From Sphingomonas sp. Leaf21 (GTDB lineage Bacteria > Pseudomonadota > Alphaproteobacteria > Sphingomonadales > Sphingomonadaceae): a DNA stretch of 50,475 bases. Below, in pieces: positions 39,283-50,241 of this stretch. The notes under the pieces were generated by a model. The model was given only the letters and a program-made list of their open reading frames with translations, made no database searches and was not told the DNA's origin. Within the stretch, counting starts at the first letter, position 1; each line of letters opens with the position of its first letter. The stretch is from positions 1 through 50,475 of the forward strand of contig NZ_CAKASM010000026.1 of NCBI RefSeq assembly GCF_916858675.1. The letters are read 5' to 3'. The position numbers and the translations under genes were made by a program.

Positions 39283-40929
39283 TCAGGCCTTGGCAGCGGC
39301 GCGCGTGCGCCGGGCACGTCGCCAGGTCAGCAGCGCGAGAAACAGGGTGACGGCGGCGGCCAGTGCCGCCACCAGTCGGAAGACGTCGTTATAGGCGCGG
39401 ATATTCGCCTCGCGCGTGGCGGCCTGCGACAGCAGCGCGGCCCCTTCGGCGCGCGCCAGGGTGGGATCGCCGACCACGCCCGCGACGCGCCCGCCCCCCG
39501 CCGCGATCCGCTGGGTCACCTGCGGATCGGTGGGATCGATATTCTGGACGATGGCGGCGCTGTGCGCCTTTTCGCGGATCGTCTGATAGGTGCCCAGCAA
39601 GGCGGTCCCGCCCAGCCCGCCGACCGAGTTGAGGACGCCGAACAATGCGATGAAGCTGATGACATGCCCCGCCCCCTGTTGCAGCGCGCGGGTCATCCCG
39701 AACAACAGCGACGGGCCGAGGAAGAAGGTGGTCGAGAAGGCGATCAGCGCCTGGGTGGCATAAAGCTCGGGCGCGCGGGTGAGGTTGGTCGAAAAGCTGT
39801 CGGCATAGGCGGCGATCGCGACCAGTCCGATCGCGAACATCACCGGATGGGTCAGCCGGTTCACGTCGAGCGTGATCGCGCTCATCACGACCCCCGCGAT
39901 CGAGGCGAGGAAGGCGATGGTGAACAGCGTGCCGAACTGGTCGTTGTTCTGGCCGAGCACGGTCAGCAGGCCGACCGCACCGAAATTCTGTTCCGACAAT
40001 ACGACACGCGCCATGATCGTGACGATGGCGAAGCGGACGATGTCCATCGAGCCCAGCCAGCGGGTATTCAGAAGCGGATTGGCGCGGTGATGCTCGATCC
40101 AGAGCGCGGCGGCGAGCAGCGGTATGGCGATGGCGAGCGACCAGCCGATCCATGGCGCCTGCGTCCACCAGACCAGCCGCCCCTGGCCCAGCACCGCACA
40201 GAATAGCCCGATCGCGGGCGCGTAGAGCGCGAAGGTCAGGAAATCGAGCGGCTCGAACGCCTTGACCCGCTGGGTGGGGGGAAGGCGAAGCGCCACGATC
40301 GCGGCCAGGCTGACCGCCGCGAGCCCGAATTCGAACAGATACAGCGTGCGCCACTGCGACATGGCGAGCAGTTCGGGCGAGAAGAGGCGGGCGAGCGGCG
40401 TCGCGCATTGCGGTACGCCAATCCCCAGGACGATCGCCTTCAACCGCCATTTGGCGGGCAGCGCCTGCATCATATAATAGAGGCCGAGCGAGGACAGCGC
40501 GGCGGCCGCCATGCCGCTCGCCGCGCGCACCGCGATCGCGGTCGAGAAATCGCGGACGAACAGATGCGCGAAGGTCAGGATCGTATAGAGCCCCGCGAAC
40601 AGCAGCGCGAAGGGCCGCAGGCCGAACTGCTGGCGGAACTTGATGAGCAGCAGGTTGATCGATGCGTTGGTCATCACATAGACGATGGGCAGCCAGGCGA
40701 TCTCGGTCGGATCCAGCCCCAGCGCGCCCTGCAACTGCACCGTGTTGACCTGGACCAGCGCATTGCCCAGCCCGCCGGTCAACCCGATCAGGACGGCGAT
40801 GACGCCATAGGCGATGCGGGGGCGATAGGGATGATCGAAATTGCCGGGCGATCCGGGAATGGTCGGCCGTTCATGCGGGGCGAAGGCCCAATCCTCCTCG
40901 CTCCAGAATTGCCGAAACCGCGATCCCAT
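39283..40929 (-). CDS. emrB: EmrB-type DHA2 multidrug efflux MFS transporter
   Basis: The protein has 548 residues from ATG 40929, preceded by AAAGGACGGGG; an earlier ATG at 41025 would add 32 unlikely residues. About 14 hydrophobic helices are visible. The N-terminus begins MGSRFRQFWSEEDWAF, then helices from YGVIAVLIGLTGGLGNALVQ onward, including SSLGLYYMMQALPAKWRLKA. A hydrophilic loop (VQNIDPTDPQVTQRIAAG) precedes the last helix. Such proton-driven pumps expel drugs or hydrophobic compounds across both membranes with EmrA and an outer-membrane factor. The divergent neighbour is an HWE kinase gene. No local repressor is encoded. Confidence 0.9.
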   Translation of the reverse strand: MGSRFRQFWSEEDWAFAPHERPTIPGSPGNFDHPYRPRIAYGVIAVLIGLTGGLGNALVQVNTVQLQGALGLDPTEIAWLPIVYVMTNASINLLLIKFRQQFGLRPFALLFAGLYTILTFAHLFVRDFSTAIAVRAASGMAAAALSSLGLYYMMQALPAKWRLKAIVLGIGVPQCATPLARLFSPELLAMSQWRTLYLFEFGLAAVSLAAIVALRLPPTQRVKAFEPLDFLTFALYAPAIGLFCAVLGQGRLVWWTQAPWIGWSLAIAIPLLAAALWIEHHRANPLLNTRWLGSMDIVRFAIVTIMARVVLSEQNFGAVGLLTVLGQNNDQFGTLFTIAFLASIAGVVMSAITLDVNRLTHPVMFAIGLVAIAAYADSFSTNLTRAPELYATQALIAFSTTFFLGPSLLFGMTRALQQGAGHVISFIALFGVLNSVGGLGGTALLGTYQTIREKAHSAAIVQNIDPTDPQVTQRIAAGGGRVAGVVGDPTLARAEGAALLSQAATREANIRAYNDVFRLVAALAAAVTLFLALLTWRRARRTRAAAKA

Positions 40930-41131
40930 CCCCGTCCTTTCGTGCCCGCGCCTCAAACGCGCGGAAAACCGTTTCGGGTGCGTGACGCAGGACGGGCGTG
41001 GCGCGCTGGCGGATCGGCCTGGCACGGTGCCCCGGACATATACTCGTTACGGAGTCGATCGTTCTTGCTATTTGGCGCCATTCGCGCGGGATGGCCGCCT
41101 TCGACGCGCGACAGGGATGAAAAAGGTTCGG

Positions 41132-42577
41132 ATGGGTAAGCGCAACCCCGTAAAGCCGGTCAGCCACGATCTGCTCCAGGCGACGATGGACGCCTCGACG
41201 GACATGATCCAGGTGTTCGAGGCGATCCGCGACGATGATGGCGAGATCGTCGATTTTCGCTGGGTGCTCAACAACCACCGCTCCGAACGTCTATATGGCG
41301 AGGTGCGCGGCGAAAGCCTGCTCGAGCGTAATCCGGGCGTGGTCGTCGAGGGCATCTTCGACGCCTTTTGCCGCGTGACCGAAACCGGCATCGCCGAGCA
41401 GAAGGAGCATCATTACGTCCATGAGCAGTTCGACGGCTGGTTCTACCAGACCGTGGTCAAGCTGGGCGACGGCGTCGCGACCACGACGCGCGACATCAGC
41501 GAATGGAAGGCGTCGCAGGCCGAACTGATCCGGCTTCGCGAGGAAATGGTGCAGATCAAGCTGGCCGACAGCGAAAGCCAGCTCGCGGCGATCTTCGCCA
41601 CCGCGCCGGTCGGCCTGTCGGTCGTCGCGCCCGATGGCCGCTTCCTGCGGGTGAACGACGAACTCTGCCGGATCGTCGGGCGCTCGCGTGGGGAGGTGCT
41701 CGCGGGCGGGGTCGCCGACCTGACCCATCCCGACGATCTCGCCCCCAGCGTCGAGGCGCTGCGGCAGGCCGCCGCCACGGGGCAACCCGCCACGCTCGAC
41801 AAGCGCTATTGCCGTCCCGACGGGACGCTGGTCTGGGCGAACAGCACCATCTCGCTGCTCCCCGACGGGCATGGCCAGGCGAACCGGTTCCTGGTCGTCA
41901 CCTCCGACCTGACCGAGCGACGCAAGGCCGATGCGCTGCAGCGCGTGCTGATCGCCGAGTTGCAGCACCGGACCAGCAACCTGATGGGCGTGGTCCGCTC
42001 GATCGCGAACGACAGCGTGCGCGCCGCCGACGACCTGACGGACTTCCATGCCCAGTTCAACGACCGGCTGGAGGCGCTGTCGCGGGTGCAGAGCCTGTTG
42101 TCGCGACTCAGCGAGCATGACCGCGTCTCGTTCGACGATCTGCTGCGCGCCGAGCTGGCCGCGATGGGGGGCACCGCGGACCGGGTGACGCTCGACGGAC
42201 CTGCCGGGGTGCGGCTCCGTTCCTCGACCGTGCACACCCTGGCCATCGCGCTGCACGAACTGGCGACCAACGCGGTAAAATACGGCGCGCTGGGCCAGCC
42301 GGGCGGTCGGCTGGCGGTCCGTTGGACGCTCGAGCCCGAGGGCGAGGGGGGCAAGCCGTGGCTGCATATCGACTGGCAGGAGAGCGGAGTCGACATGCGC
42401 GCCTCGGGTCCGGCGCGCGACGGCGGCGGCCAGGGGCGCGAGTTGATCGAGCAGGCGCTTCCCTATCAGCTCGGCGCGCGTACCAGCTACGCCCTGGGCC
42501 CCGAAGGCGTGCACTGCACGATCGCGATGCCGGTCTCGACCAGCATGGCATCTCTTCCCCCGTTCGCCCCTTTCTGA
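41132..42577 (+). CDS. HWE-type sensor histidine kinase with PAS domains
   Basis: The protein has 481 residues from ATG 41132, where AAGG lies 5 bases upstream; ATG 41117, five codons earlier, is also possible. Two PAS-like regions precede the kinase: residues about 10-125 (ATMDASTDMIQVFEAIRDDD) and about 145-265 (LAAIFATAPVGLSVVAPDGR). The phosphorylated H279 is in ELQHRTSNLMGVVRSIAND. The ATPase has LHELATNAVKYGAL and the W-x-E of HWE kinases in HIDWQESGVD. There is no membrane segment, so it is cytosolic. Its response regulator is not encoded nearby, unless the adjacent hybrid kinase's receiver serves. The 3' ends of the two kinase genes lie 12 bp apart. Confidence 0.88.
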   Translation: MGKRNPVKPVSHDLLQATMDASTDMIQVFEAIRDDDGEIVDFRWVLNNHRSERLYGEVRGESLLERNPGVVVEGIFDAFCRVTETGIAEQKEHHYVHEQFDGWFYQTVVKLGDGVATTTRDISEWKASQAELIRLREEMVQIKLADSESQLAAIFATAPVGLSVVAPDGRFLRVNDELCRIVGRSRGEVLAGGVADLTHPDDLAPSVEALRQAAATGQPATLDKRYCRPDGTLVWANSTISLLPDGHGQANRFLVVTSDLTERRKADALQRVLIAELQHRTSNLMGVVRSIANDSVRAADDLTDFHAQFNDRLEALSRVQSLLSRLSEHDRVSFDDLLRAELAAMGGTADRVTLDGPAGVRLRSSTVHTLAIALHELATNAVKYGALGQPGGRLAVRWTLEPEGEGGKPWLHIDWQESGVDMRASGPARDGGGQGRELIEQALPYQLGARTSYALGPEGVHCTIAMPVSTSMASLPPFAPF

Positions 42578-42589
42578 GGGGACGGGGCG

Positions 42590-45115
42590 TCATTCGTCCA
42601 GCATCGCCCGGATACGCGCCGCCAGGTCGGCGAAGTCGAACGGCTTGGTGATGAGGGCCACCCCGGCGTCGAGCCGCCCGCCATGGACGATCACGTCGCG
42701 CGCATAGCCGGTGGTGAACAGCACCTTGAGCGCCGGGTGAAGCGACCGCGCGGCCGAGGCGAGGTCCGCGCCCGTCATCCCGCCGGGCAGGACCACGTCG
42801 GAAAAGAGCAGCGCGATCCGGCCAGCGTCGGGCGCTTCGAGCAGCGCGAGCGCGGACGCGCCGTCCTCCGCCTCCAGCACGTCATAGCCCAGTTCGCGCA
42901 GCGCCTCGGTCGAATAGGTGCGGACATCGGCATCGTCCTCGACCACCAGGATCGTCTCGGTTCCGCGGGTCGGGCGCTGGGTGGCGGGTGTCTCGGCTAC
43001 TGGCTCGGCCGTACCGTGATGGCGCGGCAGGAACAGCGAGACGCAGGTCCCCTGGCCCGGATGGGACTCGATCTGCACCTGCCCGCCCGACTGTTTGGCA
43101 AAGCCATAGACCATCGACAGGCCGAGGCCGGTTCCCTTGCCGACCTCCTTCGTCGTGAAGAACGGCTCGAACACGCGGCCGAGCGTCGCGCGGTCCATGC
43201 CGGAGCCGGTGTCGCGAACGTCGATCGCGACATAGTCGCCCGGATCGGTCGGATAGGGGACCGGCCCCGCCACCATCGTCACCAGTCCGTCGAGCGTCGC
43301 GTTGCGCATCGTGATCGACAGGGTGCCGCCATGCGGCATCGCGTCGCGCGCGTTCACCGCCAGGTTCAGGATCGCGCTTTCCAACTGGTTCGGATCGGCC
43401 TCGACCGGCCAGAGATCCGGCGCCGCGTCGATCGCCAGCGACACCTGCTCGCCGAGCGTCCGGGTGAGCAGGTCGGACAGTCCGTCGACCAGCCGTACCG
43501 CATCGATCGCCTGCGGCGCGAGTGGCTGTCGCCGCGAGAAGGCGAGCAGCCGCTGGGTCAGCGTCGCCGCCCGCTTGGCACCCGTCATCGCGTTGGTCGC
43601 GGCGCGCCTGGCGCGCGGATGCTCGTCGATCGGCAGGAAGCGGTCGAGCATCTCCAGATTGCCGACCACGACCTGGAGCAGGTTGTTGAAGTCGTGCGCG
43701 ATGCCGCCGGTGAGCTGGCCCACCGCCTCCATCTTCTGGCTCTGCCGAAGCTGTGCCTCCATGTCGGCCAGCCGCTCCTGCTGGGCCAGCCGTTCCGAGA
43801 CGTCGGTCGCGAACTGATAGGCGCCGAGCGGCGTGCCGTCGGTCGAGAAGAGCGGGCTGAAGCGCAGCTCGTAATGCCGCCTGTTCCCCTCCAGATCGTC
43901 GATCGCCTGGATGACCGCGAAATCCTCGCCCGCCAGCGCCCGCGTCCAAAGGTCGCGCATCACCGACAGGATCTCGGGCCGCCTCCCCATCGCGTCGCTC
44001 TTGTCCTGGCCGATCTGCGGGCGGACCCCGAAGATGCGTTCCAGATCGTCGGCGGCGGCGCGGTTGATCGCCAGATAGCGGTGATCGAACCCCAGCACCT
44101 GGACCATGGTCCCGGTCGAGTCGATGATGTCCGCGAACAGCTTGCGCTCGGCCAGCGCCTCGACCACCCGGCGTTCGAGCACCGCATTCACGTCGCGCAG
44201 CGTTTCCTCGGCCCGCCGCCGCTCGTCGATGTCGAACACCGATCCGACCATGCCCAGATAGGTGCCGTCGTCGTCGATGCGCGGGATCGCGGTCACCATC
44301 GACCAGCGATGGACGCCGTCATGCCGCAGCAACCGGAATTCGTGCGTGAACGCCACCCGGTTGCCGGTCGCCTGCCGGAACGCGGCCTCGACGGCGGGGC
44401 GATCCTCCGGGAAGATCGCCTTCAGCCAGTTGAAGTCGAGGCCCTGTTCGACCGGGAGGCCGGTCAGCACGGTCCAGGCACGGTTGATATAGACGCAGTG
44501 GCCATCGGCGCGCGTGAGCCACATGATGATCGGCGCGTGATCGGCGACGTTGCGGAACCGCGCCTCGCTCTCGCGTGCGGCGGTGATGGCCAGCTCGCGG
44601 TCCTGCCGGTCGCGCATCCGCGCGCTGCTGTCGATCACCGTCGCCAATATGCCCGAGGGCTGTCCGCTTTCGTCGGCGATCGGCGTATAGTCCAGATCCA
44701 GCCAGTGCTGCTGCGGAACGCCGCGATGCGCCAGCAGCATCGCCTGGTCGCGATAGGCCAGCGGCTCGCCGCCCAGCACGGTCGCGATCACCTGGGCATT
44801 GAACACCGCCGCTTCCGGCCAGCTATCGACCAGCCTCTGACCCAGGATCGCCGGATGCCGGTCGCCCGAGAAGGCGGCATAGGCGGCATTGTAGATCAGG
44901 ATGCCCTCGGACCCCCAGATCGTCGCCATCGGAATGGAGGAGGACAGCGCGATACCGATCGCGGTCAACCGGCTCTGCGGCCATTCGGCGATCGGTCCCA
45001 GCGGCGTCGCCCGCCAGTCGAAGCCCGCGATCAGCCGCCCCATCTCGCCATTGCGCGCCAAGATGGCGGCAAACCCGGCTGGGATGTCGGCCGGACCCTG
45101 GGCAGTCGCGATCAT
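42590..45115 (-). CDS. Hybrid histidine kinase with PAS domains and receiver
   Basis: The protein has 841 residues from ATG 45115; an upstream ATG would add 11. Three PAS-type regions are visible: about 20-170 (LSSSIPMATIWGSEGILIYN), 190-315 (ARFRNVADHAPIIMWLTRAD) and 330-455. The HisKA helix has H474 in TGGIAHDFNNLLQVVVGN. The ATPase has ILNLAVNARDAMPHGG, DTGSGM and GKGTGLGLSMVYGFAKQSGG. The C-terminal receiver has acidic EDD in LVVEDDADVR and D773 in LLFSDVVLPGG. There is no membrane helix. It resembles alphaproteobacterial PAS-hybrid kinases of light or redox sensing; the signal is not apparent. Confidence 0.9.
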   Translation of the reverse strand: MIATAQGPADIPAGFAAILARNGEMGRLIAGFDWRATPLGPIAEWPQSRLTAIGIALSSSIPMATIWGSEGILIYNAAYAAFSGDRHPAILGQRLVDSWPEAAVFNAQVIATVLGGEPLAYRDQAMLLAHRGVPQQHWLDLDYTPIADESGQPSGILATVIDSSARMRDRQDRELAITAARESEARFRNVADHAPIIMWLTRADGHCVYINRAWTVLTGLPVEQGLDFNWLKAIFPEDRPAVEAAFRQATGNRVAFTHEFRLLRHDGVHRWSMVTAIPRIDDDGTYLGMVGSVFDIDERRRAEETLRDVNAVLERRVVEALAERKLFADIIDSTGTMVQVLGFDHRYLAINRAAADDLERIFGVRPQIGQDKSDAMGRRPEILSVMRDLWTRALAGEDFAVIQAIDDLEGNRRHYELRFSPLFSTDGTPLGAYQFATDVSERLAQQERLADMEAQLRQSQKMEAVGQLTGGIAHDFNNLLQVVVGNLEMLDRFLPIDEHPRARRAATNAMTGAKRAATLTQRLLAFSRRQPLAPQAIDAVRLVDGLSDLLTRTLGEQVSLAIDAAPDLWPVEADPNQLESAILNLAVNARDAMPHGGTLSITMRNATLDGLVTMVAGPVPYPTDPGDYVAIDVRDTGSGMDRATLGRVFEPFFTTKEVGKGTGLGLSMVYGFAKQSGGQVQIESHPGQGTCVSLFLPRHHGTAEPVAETPATQRPTRGTETILVVEDDADVRTYSTEALRELGYDVLEAEDGASALALLEAPDAGRIALLFSDVVLPGGMTGADLASAARSLHPALKVLFTTGYARDVIVHGGRLDAGVALITKPFDFADLAARIRAMLDE

Positions 45116-45388
45116 GCTCGGTCCGTCCCCCCTCGAAACCCGCCGCAAATGACGCTGTAGCGTTGCTTGCGTGCGAGGAACAGAGGCTGCGGCCGGTATC
45201 TTGCCCTGAATGAAGCAAAATATCGCGCGACGCCGCCATCTCTTTGTCGGAGCGGTCGTTACGCTTTGGTTTCTTCTCGAACCCCGGGTCCGTCCTGCCC
45301 GTCGCTGCGGCGCATCACTTTGTCACGGACCCGATAGGCATTTGCCATGTTCGCCTGCTAAACGTCGGCGGAATTAGGAGAGACAGCC

Positions 45389-47341
<1,953 letters not shown>

Positions 47342-47413
47342 CGGGGAAGGGGCCGCTGCCTGTTCGGCGGTCCCGTTTGCCCGCCGCGCTTTCCCGGGGC
47401 CTTCGACCCCGCC

Positions 47414-48283
47414 TCAAGGCGCCTTGCGAACCGGCGGCAGGGCCGCGCAAATGTCCACACCCCCCGCGGGCACGGTGAAGAAGTCGTTCTTCCGATTCTC
47501 CCGCCCCTTGGTCCAGGCGGCGAAGCGCGGGGAGGCCGTCTCGCGATACTGGTAATGCGGTCGCTGGGCGGCGGGCAGTTCGCTTGCCAGTCGGGCCGAT
47601 ACGATCCGCAGACGCTGCCCCTCATCGGCATAGAAGCCCAGCTCGCCGGTGCCGCGCGGCAGGGTGGACAGCGCTTCCATCCCGTCGATCACGCGGCCCG
47701 CCACCGCGATATTGCGGTCCAGGCCGCGTGGCGAGTGACCGATGATCGTATAGAGCTCCGCACCCGTACCCGTGCTGGGCGCCAGATCGCGTGCGACGCC
47801 GACCATGCCATAGCAATGCGGGATCCATTCGGACGCGGCGTCCCCCGCCAACGGCCAGCCATCGCGGCTATAGCCCGCCCAGGCGGCATAGGGATCGGGC
47901 TTGCTGAGCCGCGCGACCGCGCTGTTGCCCGCGCGGACATATTCGGCGGGGGGATTGGCGACGATGCCGGTGGGCAGCGGCTTCTTCTCGGTCGCATCGC
48001 CCCATTGCGCGACGTAATTCTCCTGAACGCGGTAGACGCTGGTGCCCCGGTCCCACCAGTGCGCACGGGCGAGCGCGCGGATATTGGCGACATGGACGGG
48101 CGCTTGCGCGGCGGCGAGGCGGACCGTCACCGTCTTGCCGTTCGCCAGCGTGAAGATCAGCACCTCGTCATCGGGCACCGCGATCCAGTCGGACGGCAGG
48201 GCGTCGCCCGGCTGCACGGCGGCGGGGGCGGGAGCGGGCGAGGCCTGCGCAAACAGCGCGGCGAGAAGAAGCGCGATGGTCAT
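47414..48283 (-). CDS. Periplasmic cyclophilin-type peptidyl-prolyl isomerase
   Basis: The protein has 289 residues from ATG 48283, which gives a clean signal peptide (TIALLLAALFAQASPAPA); a start 11 codons earlier would bury it. The cyclophilin-like core is recognised by HVANIRALARAHWWDRGTSV, VYRVQENYVAQWGD and the C-terminal DRNIAVAGRVIDGMEALSTL. It would assist protein folding in the periplasm. Insertions between the strands make it longer than a simple cyclophilin (about 165-190). It converges with acs (72 bp apart). Confidence 0.82.
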   Translation of the reverse strand: MTIALLLAALFAQASPAPAPAAVQPGDALPSDWIAVPDDEVLIFTLANGKTVTVRLAAAQAPVHVANIRALARAHWWDRGTSVYRVQENYVAQWGDATEKKPLPTGIVANPPAEYVRAGNSAVARLSKPDPYAAWAGYSRDGWPLAGDAASEWIPHCYGMVGVARDLAPSTGTGAELYTIIGHSPRGLDRNIAVAGRVIDGMEALSTLPRGTGELGFYADEGQRLRIVSARLASELPAAQRPHYQYRETASPRFAAWTKGRENRKNDFFTVPAGGVDICAALPPVRKAP

Positions 48284-48378
48284 CGCAGGCCAGACTGCCC
48301 CAGCGCGATCCCCCACGCAATCGCTTGCGCGGGACGCCGAAGCACATTAGGGGCCCGTGCTCCAGGCATGAATTCAGC

Positions 48379-48469
48379 GGAGCGGTGGCCGAGTGGTCGA
48401 AGGCGCTCGCCTGGAAAGTGAGTATACGCCAAAAGCGTATCGAGGGTTCGAATCCCTCCCGCTCCGCCA
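48379..48469 (+). tRNA. tRNA-Ser(GGA)
   Basis: All arms fold: acceptor GGAGCGG/CCGCTCC, D-arm region TGGCCGAGTGGTCGAAGG, anticodon stem CTCGC/GTGAG with loop CTGGAAA (anticodon GGA, reading UCC/UCU), a long class II variable arm ATACGC/GCGTAT, and T-arm GAGGG-TTCGAAT-CCCTC. The CCA is encoded. The long variable arm is diagnostic of serine tRNA. An integrase gene begins 154 bp downstream, so the 3' part of this tRNA is a likely attachment site. Confidence 0.96.
48441..48469 (+). other. Probable attachment site (tRNA-Ser 3' end)
   Basis: Tyrosine integrases of this class usually recombine within the 3' end of a tRNA gene and leave it intact. The T-arm and acceptor of tRNA-Ser therefore form the likely left attachment site. 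The matching repeat should lie beyond the right edge; no direct copy of this end occurs elsewhere in the window as far as I can see. Confidence 0.5.
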
Positions 48470-48514
48470 TTTCAGCCCTCTATGGGCCTCGCAAAACCCC
48501 CAAAAATATGCTAT

Positions 48515-48540
48515 AAAACCGCAGAAACCAGCGGTTTTTT
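48515..48540 (+). terminator. Rho-independent terminator after tRNA-Ser
   Basis: AAAACCGC (48515-48522) pairs with GCGGTTTT (48531-48538) around AGAAACCA, followed by TT. It is 46 bp after the tRNA. Confidence 0.75.
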
Positions 48541-48581
48541 GGTGCCGCTGCGTTTCACTCGATCCGACACAATCTCACGCG

Positions 48582-48603
48582 AAGTGTGGGGGAAAGTGTG
48601 GGG
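48582..48603 (+). repeat. Tandem direct repeat upstream of the integrase gene
   Basis: AAGTGTGGGG occurs twice, at 48582-48591 and 48594-48603, with a 12-bp period. It lies 20 bp before the integrase ATG and within reach of the presumed attachment site. Closely spaced repeats there are often arm-type binding sites of the integrase. Confidence 0.5.
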
Positions 48604-48623
48604 AAAAATTGAGGTGAGGTGGC

Positions 48624-49814
48624 ATGGGAAAGCTCACTGCGCTCAAGATTCGATCGCTGATCGAGCCCGGACGCTATTCGGACGGGGACGGCCTGTTTCT
48701 AGAAATCAACGGCAAAGGGGCAGCCAGCTGGGTTCTTCGAATCCAGAATAAGGGAAAACGCCAGGATATCGGGCTGGGCTCACTCAAAGCGGTTTCTCTC
48801 AAGGATGCCAGAGAGGCCGCGTTCCTCACACGCCAGAAGATCGCACAAGGCATCGACCCTGTCGCCGAGCGGAAGCAGGAGCGGCAGGTGATTCCGACGT
48901 TCCGCAAGGCCGCCGAGATGGTCCATGAGGAACACAAGGAGGCGTGGAAGAACGGCAAGCATCAGGATCAGTGGATCGCGACGCTGAAGACCTACGCCTT
49001 CCCCAAGATGGGCGACCGGCTAGTCAGCGAAATCGAAGGCCCTGTAATTCGGGACGTATTGGCTCCTATCTGGCTGACGAAGCCGGAAACGGCGCGCCGC
49101 GTTCGGCAACGCATCGGCACCGTTCTCGACTGGTCCTACGCACGCGGGTTCCGCGCGACCGAAGCGCCGATGCGGTCGCTTTCCAAGGGGCTGCCTCGTC
49201 AGCCCAAGAAGGAAAGCCATTTTGCGGCCCTGCCTTATGCATCCGTGCCAAAATTACTCGAGAAGCTGGGCGAGCGGGAGACCGTTGGCCGCGTTGCGCT
49301 GGAAGCGCTCATCCTGACGGCGGCGCGGTCGGGAGAAATCCGGGGGGCGACTTGGTCGGAGCTCGACCTTGAAGCAGCGTTGTGGATGATCCCCGCTGAA
49401 CGGATGAAAATGGGGCGAGTACATGTCGTGCCCCTCGCGCCCGAAGCGGTGTCGGTGTTCGAGCACGCTAAGACTTTCAAGGTTGGCGCCAGCGAGTTGG
49501 TTTTTCCCGGCCAGAACGTGAAAAAGCCGCTCTCCGATATGACGCTCCTCAAGATCCTCCGAGACATGGACCTCGCGGTAACAGTACATGGGTTTCGGTC
49601 GGCATTCCGAGACTGGGTGGCGGAGCAGACGGACTATTCGGGAGAGGTCGCCGAGGCGGCGCTTGCCCATACAGTTTCAAATAAGGTCGAGGCCGCTTAT
49701 CGCCGGACCGACTTTCTCGACAAACGCCGGCTGCTCATGCGTGACTGGGCGGCGTTTTGCAAAAAGACGCCCCCTTCGTCGGCGGATAGCGAGGACGATG
49801 AGTCCAACGCCTGA
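48624..49814 (+). CDS. int: Tyrosine recombinase / P4-like integrase
   Basis: The protein has 396 residues, the usual size of P4-type prophage and island integrases. The N-terminal DUF4102 arm-binding domain has SDGDGLFLEINGKGAASWVL and LGSLKAVSLKDAREAA. A SAM-like core-binding domain lies near 100-200. The catalytic domain has R235 in LTAARSGEIRGATW, H322 and R325 in VHGFRSAFRDW, H349 in ALAHTVSNK, and nucleophile Y359 in AAYRRTD, a complete set. It would insert or excise the element at tRNA-Ser. Base composition here is lower in G+C than in the flanking chromosome, consistent with transfer. The start is preceded by GAGGTGAGGTGGC. Confidence 0.95.
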   Translation: MGKLTALKIRSLIEPGRYSDGDGLFLEINGKGAASWVLRIQNKGKRQDIGLGSLKAVSLKDAREAAFLTRQKIAQGIDPVAERKQERQVIPTFRKAAEMVHEEHKEAWKNGKHQDQWIATLKTYAFPKMGDRLVSEIEGPVIRDVLAPIWLTKPETARRVRQRIGTVLDWSYARGFRATEAPMRSLSKGLPRQPKKESHFAALPYASVPKLLEKLGERETVGRVALEALILTAARSGEIRGATWSELDLEAALWMIPAERMKMGRVHVVPLAPEAVSVFEHAKTFKVGASELVFPGQNVKKPLSDMTLLKILRDMDLAVTVHGFRSAFRDWVAEQTDYSGEVAEAALAHTVSNKVEAAYRRTDFLDKRRLLMRDWAAFCKKTPPSSADSEDDESNA

Positions 49815-49995
49815 GCTTGGATTCGAACAGGGTAAGCAGATGTAGAGCGGGAGGTGCGCTCAGTACTTTTAGGGTAGTGCGGCCCGTATTGGCCCTCGAC
49901 CTGCCCCCTCCTGACCGATTGCGCTAAGTCGGCTGCATGCGCGTCGACTGCCCCCAACGGCCAACTTATGCTGTGGGGCGCTGGCGGCCTCGATT

Positions 49996-50026
49996 AAAAA
50001 TGGAGCGGCCGTTTGCGACCATTTTT
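49996..50026. terminator. Possible bidirectional terminator hairpin
   Basis: AAAAATGG pairs with CCATTTTT around a 15-base loop, with one more T after the right arm. A-run on one side and T-run on the other allow termination in both directions, between the integrase and the minus-strand gene. The stem is A/T-rich and therefore weak. Confidence 0.4.
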
Positions 50027-50057
50027 TGCCGTTCCGGTCAGGTCACGGGTACGACCG

Positions 50058-50183
50058 CTATCGCCAAGAACGGCCAGTCATCGGTTCTCGACCGAGGGGC
50101 AGCATCGCCCGATCAGAAGTCATTCGTTGCACGCTCCCCCGCCGTGACACTGGCTGCTGCGGCACACCATTTGGCAGTCCCAT
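50058..50183 (-). CDS. Candidate 41-residue small protein
   Basis: A minus-strand frame starts at ATG 50183 with GGAGAG about 8 bases upstream and stops at 50058-50060. The product (beginning MGLPNGVPQQPVSRRGSVQR) is basic and has no recognisable motif or membrane helix. Short frames of this length arise by chance in such sequence; the ribosome-binding site is the only support. Its upstream side carries the repeated CGGGAA motifs. Confidence 0.2.
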   Translation of the reverse strand: MGLPNGVPQQPVSRRGSVQRMTSDRAMLPLGREPMTGRSWR

Positions 50184-50204
50184 TTTTTCGTCTCTCCGGG
50201 ACAT

Positions 50205-50241
50205 TTTCGGGAAAGAGCAAACGGGAACAGATTTCGGGAAA
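50205..50241. repeat. Iterated TTTCGGGAAA-type motifs
   Basis: TTTCGGGAAA occurs at 50205-50214 and 50232-50241, with a related AAACGGGAAC between them (about 50219-50228). The CGGGAA cores start at 50208, 50222 and 50235, 13-14 bp apart. A further CGGGAC is at 50197. This spacing suggests a protein-binding array such as an operator. Confidence 0.4.

Noticed and set aside
45116..45388. Small gene in the gap before acs
   Set aside because: The only frame runs into acs in another phase, has no ribosome-binding site and no recognisable product. I see only a presumed promoter region here.
49819..49828. GGATTCGAAC as a second attachment site copy
   Set aside because: It is a 10-base inverted match to the tRNA T-loop (48446-48455), centred on the self-complementary TTCGAA. 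An attachment repeat should be direct and longer.
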